The notes below the pieces were generated by a model that had not been told where the DNA came from, made no database searches, and saw nothing but the letters and a program-made list of their open reading frames with translations. Source: Akkermansia sp. (GTDB taxonomy: Bacteria; Verrucomicrobiota; Verrucomicrobiia; Verrucomicrobiales; Akkermansiaceae). From it: a stretch of 39,574 bases of DNA. Each line of letters opens with the position of its first letter. Position 1 is the stretch's first letter. Made by a program: the position numbers and the translations under genes. The stretch lies in NCBI GenBank assembly GCA_017415995.1, contig JAFQDN010000040.1, positions 1-39,574 on the forward strand, given 5' to 3'. Positions 1 to 7,684 of the stretch are shown piece after piece.

Positions 1-185
1 AACTCTATTATTGCTTGTTTGCTCATTTTGAGTGACATGTGTATATGTTAGTGCCTGATTTATGAGGCATCCAGCTTTTCACGTGTCAGCCTAACTCGTG
101 AGAAGTGTCAGTTCGGTGACTGGATTTTTGAGGCAATGCGACCCCGCCTTTTTCATCTTTTTTTCACTTTTTTCACACTTTTTAC

Positions 186-214
186 TTGCCAAACGCCTCC
201 CGCACGTGTATACT
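186..214 (+). promoter_or_regulatory. sigma-70-type promoter of tRNA-Ala
   Basis: A -35 box TTGCCA (186-191) and a -10 box TATACT (209-214) are separated by exactly 17 bp. The start of transcription would be near 221, about 26 nt before the tRNA. Rest of 1-246: T-rich sequence with no supported gene; the 71-codon frame across the tRNA is a shadow. Confidence 0.6.
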
Positions 215-246
215 TCCCTCGTTCCTTCGGAACTCCTCAACATATC

Positions 247-319
247 GGGGTATTAGCTCAGCTGGTAGAGCACTTCAATGGCATTGAAGGGGTCAGCGGT
301 TCGAGTCCGCTATGCTCCA
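247..319 (+). tRNA. tRNA-Ala (anticodon GGC)
   Basis: A complete 73-nt cloverleaf can be folded by eye. The 7-bp acceptor stem (GGGGTAT with ATGCTCC) has two G-T wobbles, the D arm is GCTC/GAGC with an AGCTGGTA loop, the anticodon stem is CTTCA/TGAAG with loop ATGGCAT (anticodon GGC), and the T arm is AGCGG/CCGCT with loop TTCGAGT. The discriminator base is A. The 3' CCA is not encoded: the base after position 319 is G. The gene has its own promoter upstream and a terminator directly downstream, so it is probably monocistronic. Confidence 0.95.
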
Positions 320-329
320 GGCTTCGTAA

Positions 330-363
330 AACAGCGTATCAGGTCACCTGATACGCTGTTTTT
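330..363 (+). terminator. Rho-independent terminator of tRNA-Ala
   Basis: Two 15-nt arms (330-344 and 346-360) form a perfect inverted repeat around one central base. The real hairpin would open a small loop around GTCAC. The arm runs into five T residues (359-363). It begins 11 nt after the tRNA end. Confidence 0.8.
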
Positions 364-570
364 CTACGCCATCCGTGTGGGCGTAGCAAGCGAGCATTAG
401 CGAGACGCGAAGCCCCAAGGCAGGCCAGAATGGGCTGCCGCCAGGCGTAGGCCATTTGGTCTTACAGACCAAATGGTAAGAAGGCTAGCCTCGGCGTAGC
501 AAGAGCCCGCAGGGCTACGCGAAGCCGGGCAACACCCCCAGTCTCGGCGTAGGCTCAGCCGAAGCCGGAG
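364..570. repeat. cluster of small palindromic GGCGTAG repeats (REP-like)
   Basis: The 7-mer GGCGTAG occurs four times (380-386, 444-450, 493-499, 546-552) and once inverted (CTACGCC, 364-370). GCGAAGCC follows at 407-414 and 519-526, and GAAGCC at 561-566. Each unit can fold on itself, with nested hairpins such as GCCC-gca-GGGC inside the third unit. The cluster also holds a perfect 11-bp hairpin (452-462 with 466-476, loop TAC). No reading frame explains it. It resembles REP/BIME-type intergenic repeats; the family is not identified. Confidence 0.6.
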
Positions 571-654
571 CGTTGCATACCTCAGACGGTGCCAACAAAA
601 TCGCCTAAAACAGCCTCGGTCTCCCGGGTGGCGGAGTACTGCATACTACAGACG
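567..654. repeat. imperfect 22-nt direct repeat, two copies
   Basis: GGAG-N3-TGCATAC-N2-CAGACG occurs at 567-588 and again at 633-654, exactly 66 bp apart. All 17 fixed positions are identical. It lies in the gene-free stretch 364-685, just upstream of the promoter of the small GIY-YIG gene. It could be a paired protein-binding site or a duplication scar. Confidence 0.5.
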
Positions 655-685
655 TGTTTTCATTCGCCTCTCTTGCACTTCCTCC

Positions 686-714
686 TTGACGCTGCACACT
701 ATCCGCGATATACT
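686..714 (+). promoter_or_regulatory. promoter of the small GIY-YIG gene, leaderless type
   Basis: TTGACG (686-691), a 17-bp spacer, TATACT (709-714), then only 7 nt to the ATG at 722. Transcription would start at or next to the A of the start codon. This argues for the ATG at 722 and against the in-frame TTG at 686, which is the -35 box itself. Confidence 0.65.
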
Positions 715-721
715 CACCTCC

Positions 722-985
722 ATGCCAACATCACACTTCCACTACGTTTACATTCTGTGGGATGCTTCCACACACACTCACTTCTATGTTGGCCATACCT
801 CTGACCTTGCGGCTCGGTTCAAAACGCACAACGCTGGGCATGTCCCTCACACCTCCAAATACGCCCCATGGGAAATCCACTCTGCTATTGCAGTTCAGTC
901 AGAAGAACAGGCATCTGAACTGGAGAAATATTTCAAATCACACTCCGGCCGCGAGTGGGCTTTGAAGCATTTAGGGGGTAAATAG
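722..985 (+). CDS. small GIY-YIG domain protein (YhbQ/UvrC-N-like)
   Basis: An 87-aa protein that is essentially one GIY-YIG nuclease domain. The first core strand reads YVYIL (residues 8-12), and the second core motif is FYVGHTSDL followed by AARFKTHN with the conserved Arg. A Glu-containing helix (SELEKYFKS) supplies the likely metal-binding residue. The length matches the short stand-alone family (COG2827, YhbQ-like), whose members are thought to act in DNA repair or as selfish or accessory nucleases; the exact substrate is unknown. The ATG at 722 is preferred because a near-consensus promoter ends 7 nt upstream. Composition is similar to the chromosome, unlike the AT-rich gene that follows. 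It stands alone on the + strand. Confidence 0.8.
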   Translation: MPTSHFHYVYILWDASTHTHFYVGHTSDLAARFKTHNAGHVPHTSKYAPWEIHSAIAVQSEEQASELEKYFKSHSGREWALKHLGGK

Positions 986-998
986 TACTATTGCTTTT

Positions 999-1027
999 TT
1001 GTTACACCAACTTAGTAAATACAAAAT
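999..1027 (+). promoter_or_regulatory. candidate promoter of the first DUF2971 gene
   Basis: TTGTTA (999-1004), a 17-bp spacer and CAAAAT (1022-1027), then 7 nt to ATG 1035. The geometry equals that of other leaderless promoters here, but both boxes are weaker and the region is AT-rich, so chance is more likely. Confidence 0.35.
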
Positions 1028-1034
1028 AATTATT

Positions 1035-2306
1035 ATGGAATCTTCTCTAGAAAAGACTGATTTTATCGTTCTCTACAAATACATGCCATATGAGGCTTTT
1101 GTTGCAACTGTAGAAACTTGGACACTAAAAGCATCGTTCCCATATGAAGTAAACGATCCATTAGAAAATGTCATTCAAAAAAATAAGCATCTTCCTCCAG
1201 AACTCCTGAAAGATTCATCGTTAGGATACATATCTCCATTTTTTTCATTCTCCAGAAATATGTCTTCGAGCGCAATGTGGGGACAATATGCAGATTGGGG
1301 GCGAGGTGTGTGTTTAGTATTTGCTTTTCCTATCAGAGACGATAGTGTCGAATGGATAGCAGGAGAAAAGCCGGGCATCTTTAACCCTTTAATATGCGAC
1401 AAAGAACAAGCTGTTCCATTGTTGTATCAAGAAGAACGTTTCAAAATTAACTATGATGCAAAATACCGAAAAAACAAGACACCTATTGTAATGAACAGAT
1501 GGCTAAATGATTGTATAATTGTAAAGGGAAAACATTGGGAATATGAATCCGAAGTGAGAATACATACCAGCTATGGAAGTGCTACGCATGAAAAAAATGG
1601 TATTCTTTCATATCAATGGCCGATGCAATATTTAATAGGTGCAATTGCAGGACCCAAGTGTAAACAATCTCGACAATATATTAAGCAAAAAATACAGTTA
1701 TGCAAAGCGGCTTTTCTTGCAACAAACGATAATGTAAAATTATCGAAAAATATAGTTGTAGCGCAAGCTAAAGCCCACGATATAAGATTTGAGTATGTTG
1801 CACCTCCTTTTTTTGATAAAGTAGATTCTCGTCTTTTTTACGAACTTGTGCTGAGTGATTCTTTATTAGGCTTACATTATACCGTAATTACCTACTATAA
1901 AAATTGGAACGAATGGATAAATAATGTATACAACAAGGAGTTATTAATTGTAAATAAATACATTAGTAAAATTAAAACATTAATAAAACAGGAGTTTTCT
2001 ACCCATCTATTTCATGAAAGTGAAATAGATGGACTTGTTTATTATCTTACACACAGTATAGTTTTCAAAAATACTGAAATTATCCAAGATATGGAAATTT
2101 TAAGAGAACGGATTAAGTCGTACTTTAATAAGAATGTAATGACGGCATGTAATTCACAAATGGATAGTTCAATAGATATATTAAAAATCGCAAACTTCTT
2201 TTCAAACGCCACCTTAAGTAAAATCGTCAAACTTGTTTTAGAAATGCATACAAAAAGAGACCGCTTAATTATTAATGAAGTAAAGAAAAATGACAAAAGC
2301 ATATAA
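1035..2306 (+). CDS. DUF2971 family protein with a C-terminal helical extension
   Basis: A 423-aa protein. The N-terminal ~230 residues show the DUF2971 pattern: an early LYKYMP, a VNDPLE motif, the block SSSAMWGQYADWGRGVCLVF near residues 80-100, and a later W-EYE-EVR motif. The remaining ~190 residues are Lys/Asn/Ile-rich, predicted mostly helical, and match nothing I know. DUF2971 has no established biochemical activity. Members are often seen in defence islands (my inference from context). The start was put at ATG 1035, not TTG 999, because family members begin just before the LY motif and a possible promoter overlaps the TTG. The gene is strikingly AT-rich compared with the chromosome, suggesting horizontal acquisition. 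A second, shorter DUF2971 gene lies at 5605-6486 on the other strand. Confidence 0.8.
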   Translation: MESSLEKTDFIVLYKYMPYEAFVATVETWTLKASFPYEVNDPLENVIQKNKHLPPELLKDSSLGYISPFFSFSRNMSSSAMWGQYADWGRGVCLVFAFPIRDDSVEWIAGEKPGIFNPLICDKEQAVPLLYQEERFKINYDAKYRKNKTPIVMNRWLNDCIIVKGKHWEYESEVRIHTSYGSATHEKNGILSYQWPMQYLIGAIAGPKCKQSRQYIKQKIQLCKAAFLATNDNVKLSKNIVVAQAKAHDIRFEYVAPPFFDKVDSRLFYELVLSDSLLGLHYTVITYYKNWNEWINNVYNKELLIVNKYISKIKTLIKQEFSTHLFHESEIDGLVYYLTHSIVFKNTEIIQDMEILRERIKSYFNKNVMTACNSQMDSSIDILKIANFFSNATLSKIVKLVLEMHTKRDRLIINEVKKNDKSI

Positions 2307-2361
2307 GCCGTGACAAAAAATCATAGGTATAACTAATAGGATAAATTTAAGATTATTACTA

Positions 2362-2535
2362 AAGCGAATGATTCAAGCTCATTCGCTTGCAGACTATCGA
2401 GCACCGGATGGAGGTGCTCCACATGCAGCCGCCCCCGGCTCCGAAGAAAGTAGAGTGAGCGCGGGGGCGGCACCTACAACGTATATTCCCGGACAATCCT
2501 AGTGAGGATTCTAGGATTGTCCGGGAATATACGTT
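2362..2535. repeat. four consecutive hairpins, the last a 25-bp perfect stem
   Basis: Going rightwards: a 9-bp hairpin (2362-2370/2380-2388); a 7-bp hairpin (2399-2405/2413-2419); a GC-rich hairpin with GCCGCCCCC pairing GGGGGCGGC and a partly paired inner GCTC/GAGC (2428-2471); and a perfect 25-bp inverted repeat (2478-2502/2511-2535) with an 8-nt loop. No long T run follows, so a standard terminator is not evident, although the set sits between convergent genes. The rest of 2307-2763 holds only a decayed reading frame. It could be a structured RNA, a bidirectional terminator, or the end of a lost mobile element. Confidence 0.6.
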
Positions 2536-2570
2536 TAAACAGATCTTGCGGTTTCATTGGGGCAATATAA

Positions 2571-2753
2571 CTTGCCACCATACGTTATTCAACAAAATTA
2601 GGAAAAATTAGATTCAGCCCCTCCTCTAATCTCCGCTCCGTTACGGACATTCACGACACCTTCGGCATTACCCGCATGGTGCTCTCTAAAACGCTCGATA
2701 TGCTCGACCACACCCCGGAGGAAATCGCCACCATCCTCCGGGAAACCTACTGA
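2571..2753 (+). pseudogene. possible 3' remnant of a lost gene
   Basis: An open frame of 60 codons runs from the stop at 2568 to TGA at 2751-2753. Its last ~40 codons (after 2625) have balanced protein-like composition ending in TPEEIATILRETY, and its GC content is clearly higher than the AT-rich genes on both sides. No start codon with a ribosome site or promoter is visible, and I do not recognise the family. It may be the tail of a host gene or integrase cut by insertion of the island. A 9-bp inverted repeat (2714-2722/2734-2742) lies within it. Confidence 0.3.
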
Positions 2754-2763
2754 ATTATATTGG

Positions 2764-3909
2764 TTAATCAGAATCCGTATGCCAAAGCTGAGGTAAATCG
2801 GTACATGGTATCAAATAATCGCCGACTGTTGCGTAATCATCGGGGATAACAAATGCGACGCTATGACGAGCCCTCGTAATGGCTATATACAATTTACAGC
2901 GTGAATAAAAACGCAGGAGAGAATTATTGTTATTTAACCAATTTAATATGGGCTGAGAACAATATATCAAAACTCTATCGAAAGTTTTTCCTTTAGATTC
3001 CCCAAAATTGAAAACAGGGCTTCCAAGAGGAACTTCCGTAGTCGTAGAGTTTCTCAGTATTACTGGATTGTACTTTCTGATGTATTCTGGTACGTCACGT
3101 TCCTTAACTAAAAATACGCCTTGATGTTGAATAGTATTCGCTAGAATAGATGCAGAAGTTACATGTGCGTGTTCAGGAAAAAGTCTATTAGCGAAATCGC
3201 ATATGACCTGATTATTGCGAAAAGAAAAACCAAGCGAAGACGTGTCTATATCTATTACATGCTGGCATTCCTTTGCTGCAAACTCCTGTATTTTACCATC
3301 GGAATATTGGCTATGTCGCTTTTCATGATGGGTCAAATATGCTACTTGACGTGGATCTCCAACCATTGTAAGCGAAATCTTTGAATGAGCCAAAAGCTTA
3401 ATAATATCTAAATCATAACCTGCTAAATCTTGAACCTCATCAATGTATATGGTGTCAAATATATTTTCTAAACGTTCTATCAAAAGGCCATTTGTTAAAG
3501 TATTGATTTTGTAGGCAAATTTTGAAATCTTATCCGTATAAATTCTATATTCCTTATCACAATAATATTGCTTTGCATTTTCTTCTTTAGCATATATAGG
3601 TTTTTCTTCTTTATTTACCCCTATAATTCCCGAGCGCTCGTTTACTGGACAAATATTTGAAATTCTTTCTTTAATGAGAAATGATTGATATGGCCGAACC
3701 ATATGTTTTAATAAAAAAGAAAACCATGTCTGAATCGTGATATGCCTAGGTAGTTCTCCTAATTTCTGGAGATATCTTGAAAGAATCTCTTTTTTGTTTT
3801 CTTTTGTATAAGTGGTTATCAATATCCTCTTACCAATAGAAGATAAAGAGTCCCTAAATATGTGACTTGTTTTTCCTGCCCCCGCAGCAGCTATGAGCAA
3901 TTTATTCAT
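2764..3909 (-). CDS. compact UvrD/Rep-like superfamily 1 helicase (GajB-like)
   Basis: A 381-aa SF1 helicase. Walker A is GAGKT (residues 10-14), followed by a UvrD-type TTYT motif Ia. Motif II is IDEVQD (156-161), motif III is GDPRQ (184-188), motif V-like SKGKTFDRV lies at 305-313, and motif VI ITRARH at 344-349. It is shorter than UvrD (~720 aa) and than the classic GajB (~490 aa), so the 1B/2B insert domains are largely missing. Its ATG overlaps the stop of the preceding OLD-nuclease gene by 4 nt (ATGA), implying coupled translation. An OLD nuclease directly followed by a UvrD-like helicase is the Gabija arrangement, in which GajB responds to DNA ends or single strands produced during phage infection. 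The gene is AT-rich like its partner. The helicase call is firm; the Gabija assignment is moderately sure. Confidence 0.85.
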   Translation of the reverse strand: MNKLLIAAAGAGKTSHIFRDSLSSIGKRILITTYTKENKKEILSRYLQKLGELPRHITIQTWFSFLLKHMVRPYQSFLIKERISNICPVNERSGIIGVNKEEKPIYAKEENAKQYYCDKEYRIYTDKISKFAYKINTLTNGLLIERLENIFDTIYIDEVQDLAGYDLDIIKLLAHSKISLTMVGDPRQVAYLTHHEKRHSQYSDGKIQEFAAKECQHVIDIDTSSLGFSFRNNQVICDFANRLFPEHAHVTSASILANTIQHQGVFLVKERDVPEYIRKYNPVILRNSTTTEVPLGSPVFNFGESKGKTFDRVLIYCSQPILNWLNNNNSLLRFYSRCKLYIAITRARHSVAFVIPDDYATVGDYLIPCTDLPQLWHTDSD

Positions 3910-5570
3910 TTGTCAATAGCTTTCATTACATCCTGTATGTAGCTGGGATATTTCAGGCGGATATCCGAAGAGAAAATGGCATACGCGCATTCCGTTTTAT
4001 TAGATTGCATAAAAAAAAGAATCTCATCTTCTGTTTCGTAGCTCGTGTCAAATACCTTATTCAGAACATTGAGATTGTTTGCCCTGTACATACAAGGCTC
4101 TAATGTATTATAATTAAACTTACTGCCATCTCTGTTTTTTAACGAACCTTCGGTATAAGGGGTCGCTTCATAGCATATATCAATGTTTTCTTTTTTTAAT
4201 TCACCAATATATCTACTATACTTTCTCTTTAGCGAATCTACTTTTCCGTCATTATCCGTAACAACAATCGTTGAAACATCCATTAATTCTGCTAGCTCTA
4301 GGAAACGAAGGAAACTCGTTCCTACAGCTATAATGTCAATCCCATCATCTGATGGGAGCTTGTTATGCAAATCATAATACGCTTTTTGTATAACTAAATC
4401 ATCGCTACTTCCTTCAACTAAGATTGCTTTTTTACTGAGCGCGAATCGTAAAGTATCAAAACCAGAAAGTTTTTCGAAAAAACGAGCTGTATCTTCATTT
4501 AAAGCGTCAAGCCTCGTAGGCGTCTTACCAAGTAGTATAATATTTCTTAGATTTAACTTATTTGCAACAAAACTACTATGAGTAGAAATGATTATTTGTT
4601 TATTATTTTCTTTTTGTGAGATATGAGATACAAGCTTTTGCAACAGATGATGAGAAAGATGACTTTCTGGCTCTTCAATAAGAATTAGATTTGAGCATTC
4701 GCTTTTCTTATCAGTAAGAGCCAATTCAGTTTTGAGAACGCACTGCATTCCTTGCCCCGCATGGTTGAAAGGGATTCCATCGGCCAGCGCAATTAATGTT
4801 TGTTTCCACGATAATTTACTACCCAAATCTATACCTAACGTAATAGATTTACCCTGAACGTCGTCAACATGTGTCAGTTTATCATTAACTTTCTTTATGC
4901 CGTCATTTTCTGAATAGGCTGAAGTAAAACCACGATAGGCTTGGGAAACGGCTATTCGTTCATCCTCTGTAATATTGTTCTTAAGAATTCGTGACACGTA
5001 TATGTCTGATGATGTTTGATACGTGTTTCTTGTAGCATCGATAAAAGAGCAATTTAGCTTAATTTCTCGTGGAAGAGTGTACTCTCCCGCAAAACTTACC
5101 CACTTAGCTTCATAATACTCTAGAGGAATTGAATTAATGTTTCCATGATGAGATCTTACATAAGTACGATACGCTTCTTTGTATCGGTCTGCTAGTTCAA
5201 TACTAAAAACAAAGCCCCCTGTTCTGGTTAATTCATCACTATTACCACTACCTACAAATTCTGGCTGAAAGTTACTATCTGAATAATAAACTTCTATTTC
5301 TATGCTTGGAGGTAAGAGTAATGGATTGACCTTGACATTTTGCAGGTATTCATCAACAGCCTCCTTATTAAACAAGTATTGAGAAATCTCTCCATTTCTA
5401 ACAGACCTTCCATAATGATAACCAGTTAATGCCAAATTTATGGCTTCGAGAATGGTAGATTTTCCTCCCTCATTCCTTGCTACAAGAATATTCAGCCCTT
5501 TATGAAAGGAAATCTCAAAAGATTCTTTAAAACGTTTAAAGTTTGTTATTTTTATTTTTTGAATCGCCAT
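3906..5570 (-). CDS. OLD-family ATPase with C-terminal TOPRIM nuclease (GajA-like)
   Basis: A 554-aa protein. The N-terminal ABC-type ATPase starts with KITNFKRF and has a Walker A ARNEGGKST (residues 31-39), where the first Gly is Ala. A signature-like AGQGMQ lies at 271-276, Walker B LILIEEPE at about 295-302, and the H-loop ISTHSS at 328-333. The C-terminal TOPRIM domain has the LVEG glutamate (about 386) and the acidic VVTDNDG motif (about 436-442). These are the hallmarks of OLD nucleases, and the length is close to GajA (~578 aa). GajA nicks DNA when nucleotide pools fall during phage replication. The start at 5570 is chosen because AGGAAT precedes the ATG and the fold begins at once; an upstream in-frame start would overlap the DUF2971 gene by 47 nt. 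The gene is 34 nt downstream of the DUF2971 gene and coupled to the helicase downstream. Confidence 0.88.
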   Translation of the reverse strand: MAIQKIKITNFKRFKESFEISFHKGLNILVARNEGGKSTILEAINLALTGYHYGRSVRNGEISQYLFNKEAVDEYLQNVKVNPLLLPPSIEIEVYYSDSNFQPEFVGSGNSDELTRTGGFVFSIELADRYKEAYRTYVRSHHGNINSIPLEYYEAKWVSFAGEYTLPREIKLNCSFIDATRNTYQTSSDIYVSRILKNNITEDERIAVSQAYRGFTSAYSENDGIKKVNDKLTHVDDVQGKSITLGIDLGSKLSWKQTLIALADGIPFNHAGQGMQCVLKTELALTDKKSECSNLILIEEPESHLSHHLLQKLVSHISQKENNKQIIISTHSSFVANKLNLRNIILLGKTPTRLDALNEDTARFFEKLSGFDTLRFALSKKAILVEGSSDDLVIQKAYYDLHNKLPSDDGIDIIAVGTSFLRFLELAELMDVSTIVVTDNDGKVDSLKRKYSRYIGELKKENIDICYEATPYTEGSLKNRDGSKFNYNTLEPCMYRANNLNVLNKVFDTSYETEDEILFFMQSNKTECAYAIFSSDIRLKYPSYIQDVMKAIDK

Positions 5571-5604
5571 ATTCCTATTGACTAAATGAGATTTCTGAAT
5601 GTTT

Positions 5605-6486
5605 CTATACCCAATTGTACAGTTTGTCCAGCCAGTCTTTCTTAGCTGCAATTTCCAGTTCTACTCGCCTCCCTGTGTGAGAAAGCTCCTCTTCTCGTTT
5701 AACGTATCCGTCGTACTCAAAATCAATCATGTCATAGATACTATTACTAATTGGAACACATACCTTATTTTCCTCAGAATGTAGACTAGCTTGGAATACT
5801 TCAACACGTTTTCCGTAATCTGCTGTGGCACAAAGGGTTTGTATGTATTCTACAGACTTGGGACAGTCCTTTCCAAGAATTACCCCCACCAGATTTTCTG
5901 CAAGAATCGAAGTATATACAGTCCCCGATTCATACCTTAACACATCGCTCGTAATTACAAGTCTGAATTCCCTTTCATATGACCAGTCCTTGGGTTTATA
6001 CGATATCAAATGTCTCTGCAAATCGCCAAGTTTGTATTCTATGGCATCATTCCTTATTACTGTTACGTAATCTCTGACAAGGATTCTTTTTTCGTGATAC
6101 AACATAGGTACCAAATGCAACGCGCTACATTGAATTCGTGAAATAAAACGGTCTTTTTCCTCATCTACTGGAATTTTGAATACAAGACAGACCCCTTTAT
6201 GAGAATTCGCATAATGTCCCCACATGAGGACTGATGACATTTGACACGACAAGCTGATATAGAAAGTTGAATCCAAGTCCTTGAGTTTTTTCCAACATTG
6301 CTCCAAATTCCACAGATGAGAGTCCATTAACGCAGTTGGCCTATCCCCAGACTCAAATGATGGATTCATTTCAAATGGGTCATTACATCTTCCCACCTCT
6401 GATACCTTTAAACGCCGATTAAGCAAGATATCTTCCAAATACTCCGTCCGGGTAAAATGATAAAGGGTGATGTATTTTTGTCCCAT
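5605..6486 (-). CDS. DUF2971 family protein
   Basis: A 293-aa protein. It begins LYHFTRTEYLEDIL, has a CNDPFE motif near residue 35, the core block SSVLMWGHYANSHKGVCLVF near residues 85-105, and DWSYEREFRL near 165-175, all typical of DUF2971. The N-terminal layout (Tyr-His, a helix ending in an ILxxxxL pattern, then the ND motif) recalls ADP-ribosyltransferase-like folds, but this is speculation. It sits between the GIY-YIG gene (22-nt gap) and the OLD gene (34-nt gap) on the same strand, so it is probably co-expressed and may be an accessory of the Gabija-like pair. No Shine-Dalgarno site is visible at its ATG. The longer paralogue at 1035-2306 shares the same motifs. Confidence 0.82.
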   Translation of the reverse strand: MGQKYITLYHFTRTEYLEDILLNRRLKVSEVGRCNDPFEMNPSFESGDRPTALMDSHLWNLEQCWKKLKDLDSTFYISLSCQMSSVLMWGHYANSHKGVCLVFKIPVDEEKDRFISRIQCSALHLVPMLYHEKRILVRDYVTVIRNDAIEYKLGDLQRHLISYKPKDWSYEREFRLVITSDVLRYESGTVYTSILAENLVGVILGKDCPKSVEYIQTLCATADYGKRVEVFQASLHSEENKVCVPISNSIYDMIDFEYDGYVKREEELSHTGRRVELEIAAKKDWLDKLYNWV

Positions 6487-6508
6487 AATAAATCGGATAT
6501 TTCGCTGC

Positions 6509-7684
6509 TTATGCGTCTTTTGCTATAATTCTCTCCCGCTCCTTATCGTAGCGATAATTCACAATACTCCCATCAACAATCATGCTGATGGCCTGTTGAA
6601 TGACGGAGATTGGCACACTATACCATTCGTGCGGATGGCAGATGAAGCCGTCCTTATCAGTCACATCTAGGTCGACTTGGCAAATGGCAAAGAATCGATG
6701 TATCAGGGCTTCCAGCTTGCGGACGTTAATATCATAGCACGCAAAGGTCTGGACGATTTTTACCTCATCCATCAGGTATGTAGTTTCGTTCTTTGCGTTT
6801 TTGATGCGCTCTTCTACGGATGTCGTAGCTACCCCTATTTTGAACAGGTTGGGTATAGCTGCGATGTTCGGCTTCGTGCTTGCACTTCGGAGGATGTAAA
6901 TAAATCCGCGCGGTTCTATTTTCTGTTCATCCTCTTCGGCATACAAAACCAATTCTTTCTCATCGTATTCACTAATGAGGAAACCGTCCCTGTACAAAGC
7001 AGATTCGAAAGAACGCCGCAACATGTCGCACTCCTTGCCATTTTCGAAAATGACGCGCATGCGGCGATTCTTAATCTTTCTATCAGCTCCTTGCGTTACG
7101 AATTCCTCATCCACCTCGGCCACATAGGCCAAAAGTCCATATATGAGAGCGTATGTGCCAACCCCTATACTTTGCTGCGCATGGGAGCCCGTAATGCGAA
7201 TGATATGCCGATTGTTGTATTCAAGGTCTGAGTGGCATTGCTCAAACAACGGTCTGAACCGCTCAAACTCCTTGCACGGCTTTCTGTTAGCTACATAATC
7301 CGGTTGAGCTTTTCTTTGTGGCAAGATACTGGTGTCGAAGATATCATTACTGGCTAGTTGAGTCAGTAGTTCTTCGTCCGATTTGCTCCATGTTTCTTCT
7401 TCCACATGGGGCAGTAGATTCAACACATCCAAATCGCGAACAGCAGCAGTCTTTTCGGGATTCGTGCGGAACTCAGCCAGTCGCTTGGCGAGAGATCTCT
7501 CGCGTATGCCTTTTTTGATTTCCGGCTCGCGCCCCTCCTTACGAACAAAATTGACGATTTCCTCGAAGCTCATTCGTAATATCGTATCTTGCGTAACGAC
7601 ATTACTCTGCTTAGGAGCTTCCGGCTTGATGCCTAGCTCCTTCATTTCTTCAAACAAACCTGACCAATCTAATTCCTCAGCCAT
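6509..7684 (-). CDS. GIY-YIG (T5orf172-type) nuclease with an N-terminal helicase-like tail module
   Basis: A 391-aa protein. The C-terminal part carries a GIY-YIG fold of the T5orf172/Mug113 kind: GFIYILRS (residues 260-267), LFKIGVATTSVEERIKNA (280-297, catalytic Arg in the helix) and a later Glu in KLEALIHRFF (about 325). The ~250 residues before it are not a domain I recognise. Residues 38-70, however, contain NFVRKEGREPEI, nearly the same as the C-terminal tail of the helicase just upstream (FIQEYGREPEI). The gene overlaps the helicase gene by 8 nt, so the two are translationally coupled. Function is inferred to be DNA cleavage working with the methyltransferase and helicase. The target is unknown. 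Confidence 0.8.
   Translation of the reverse strand: MAEELDWSGLFEEMKELGIKPEAPKQSNVVTQDTILRMSFEEIVNFVRKEGREPEIKKGIRERSLAKRLAEFRTNPEKTAAVRDLDVLNLLPHVEEETWSKSDEELLTQLASNDIFDTSILPQRKAQPDYVANRKPCKEFERFRPLFEQCHSDLEYNNRHIIRITGSHAQQSIGVGTYALIYGLLAYVAEVDEEFVTQGADRKIKNRRMRVIFENGKECDMLRRSFESALYRDGFLISEYDEKELVLYAEEDEQKIEPRGFIYILRSASTKPNIAAIPNLFKIGVATTSVEERIKNAKNETTYLMDEVKIVQTFACYDINVRKLEALIHRFFAICQVDLDVTDKDGFICHPHEWYSVPISVIQQAISMIVDGSIVNYRYDKERERIIAKDA

Noticed and set aside
247..319. tRNA-Ala as integration site of the island
   Set aside because: I saw no second copy of the tRNA 3' end in the window and no recognisable integrase gene next to it. It remains possible outside the window.
136..351. 71-codon open frame across the tRNA gene
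   Set aside because: It overlaps a complete tRNA-Ala and its terminator, so it is not coding.
2362..2535. CRISPR array or retron RNA
   Set aside because: The hairpins differ from each other and have no constant repeat and spacer pattern. No cas gene or reverse transcriptase is present.
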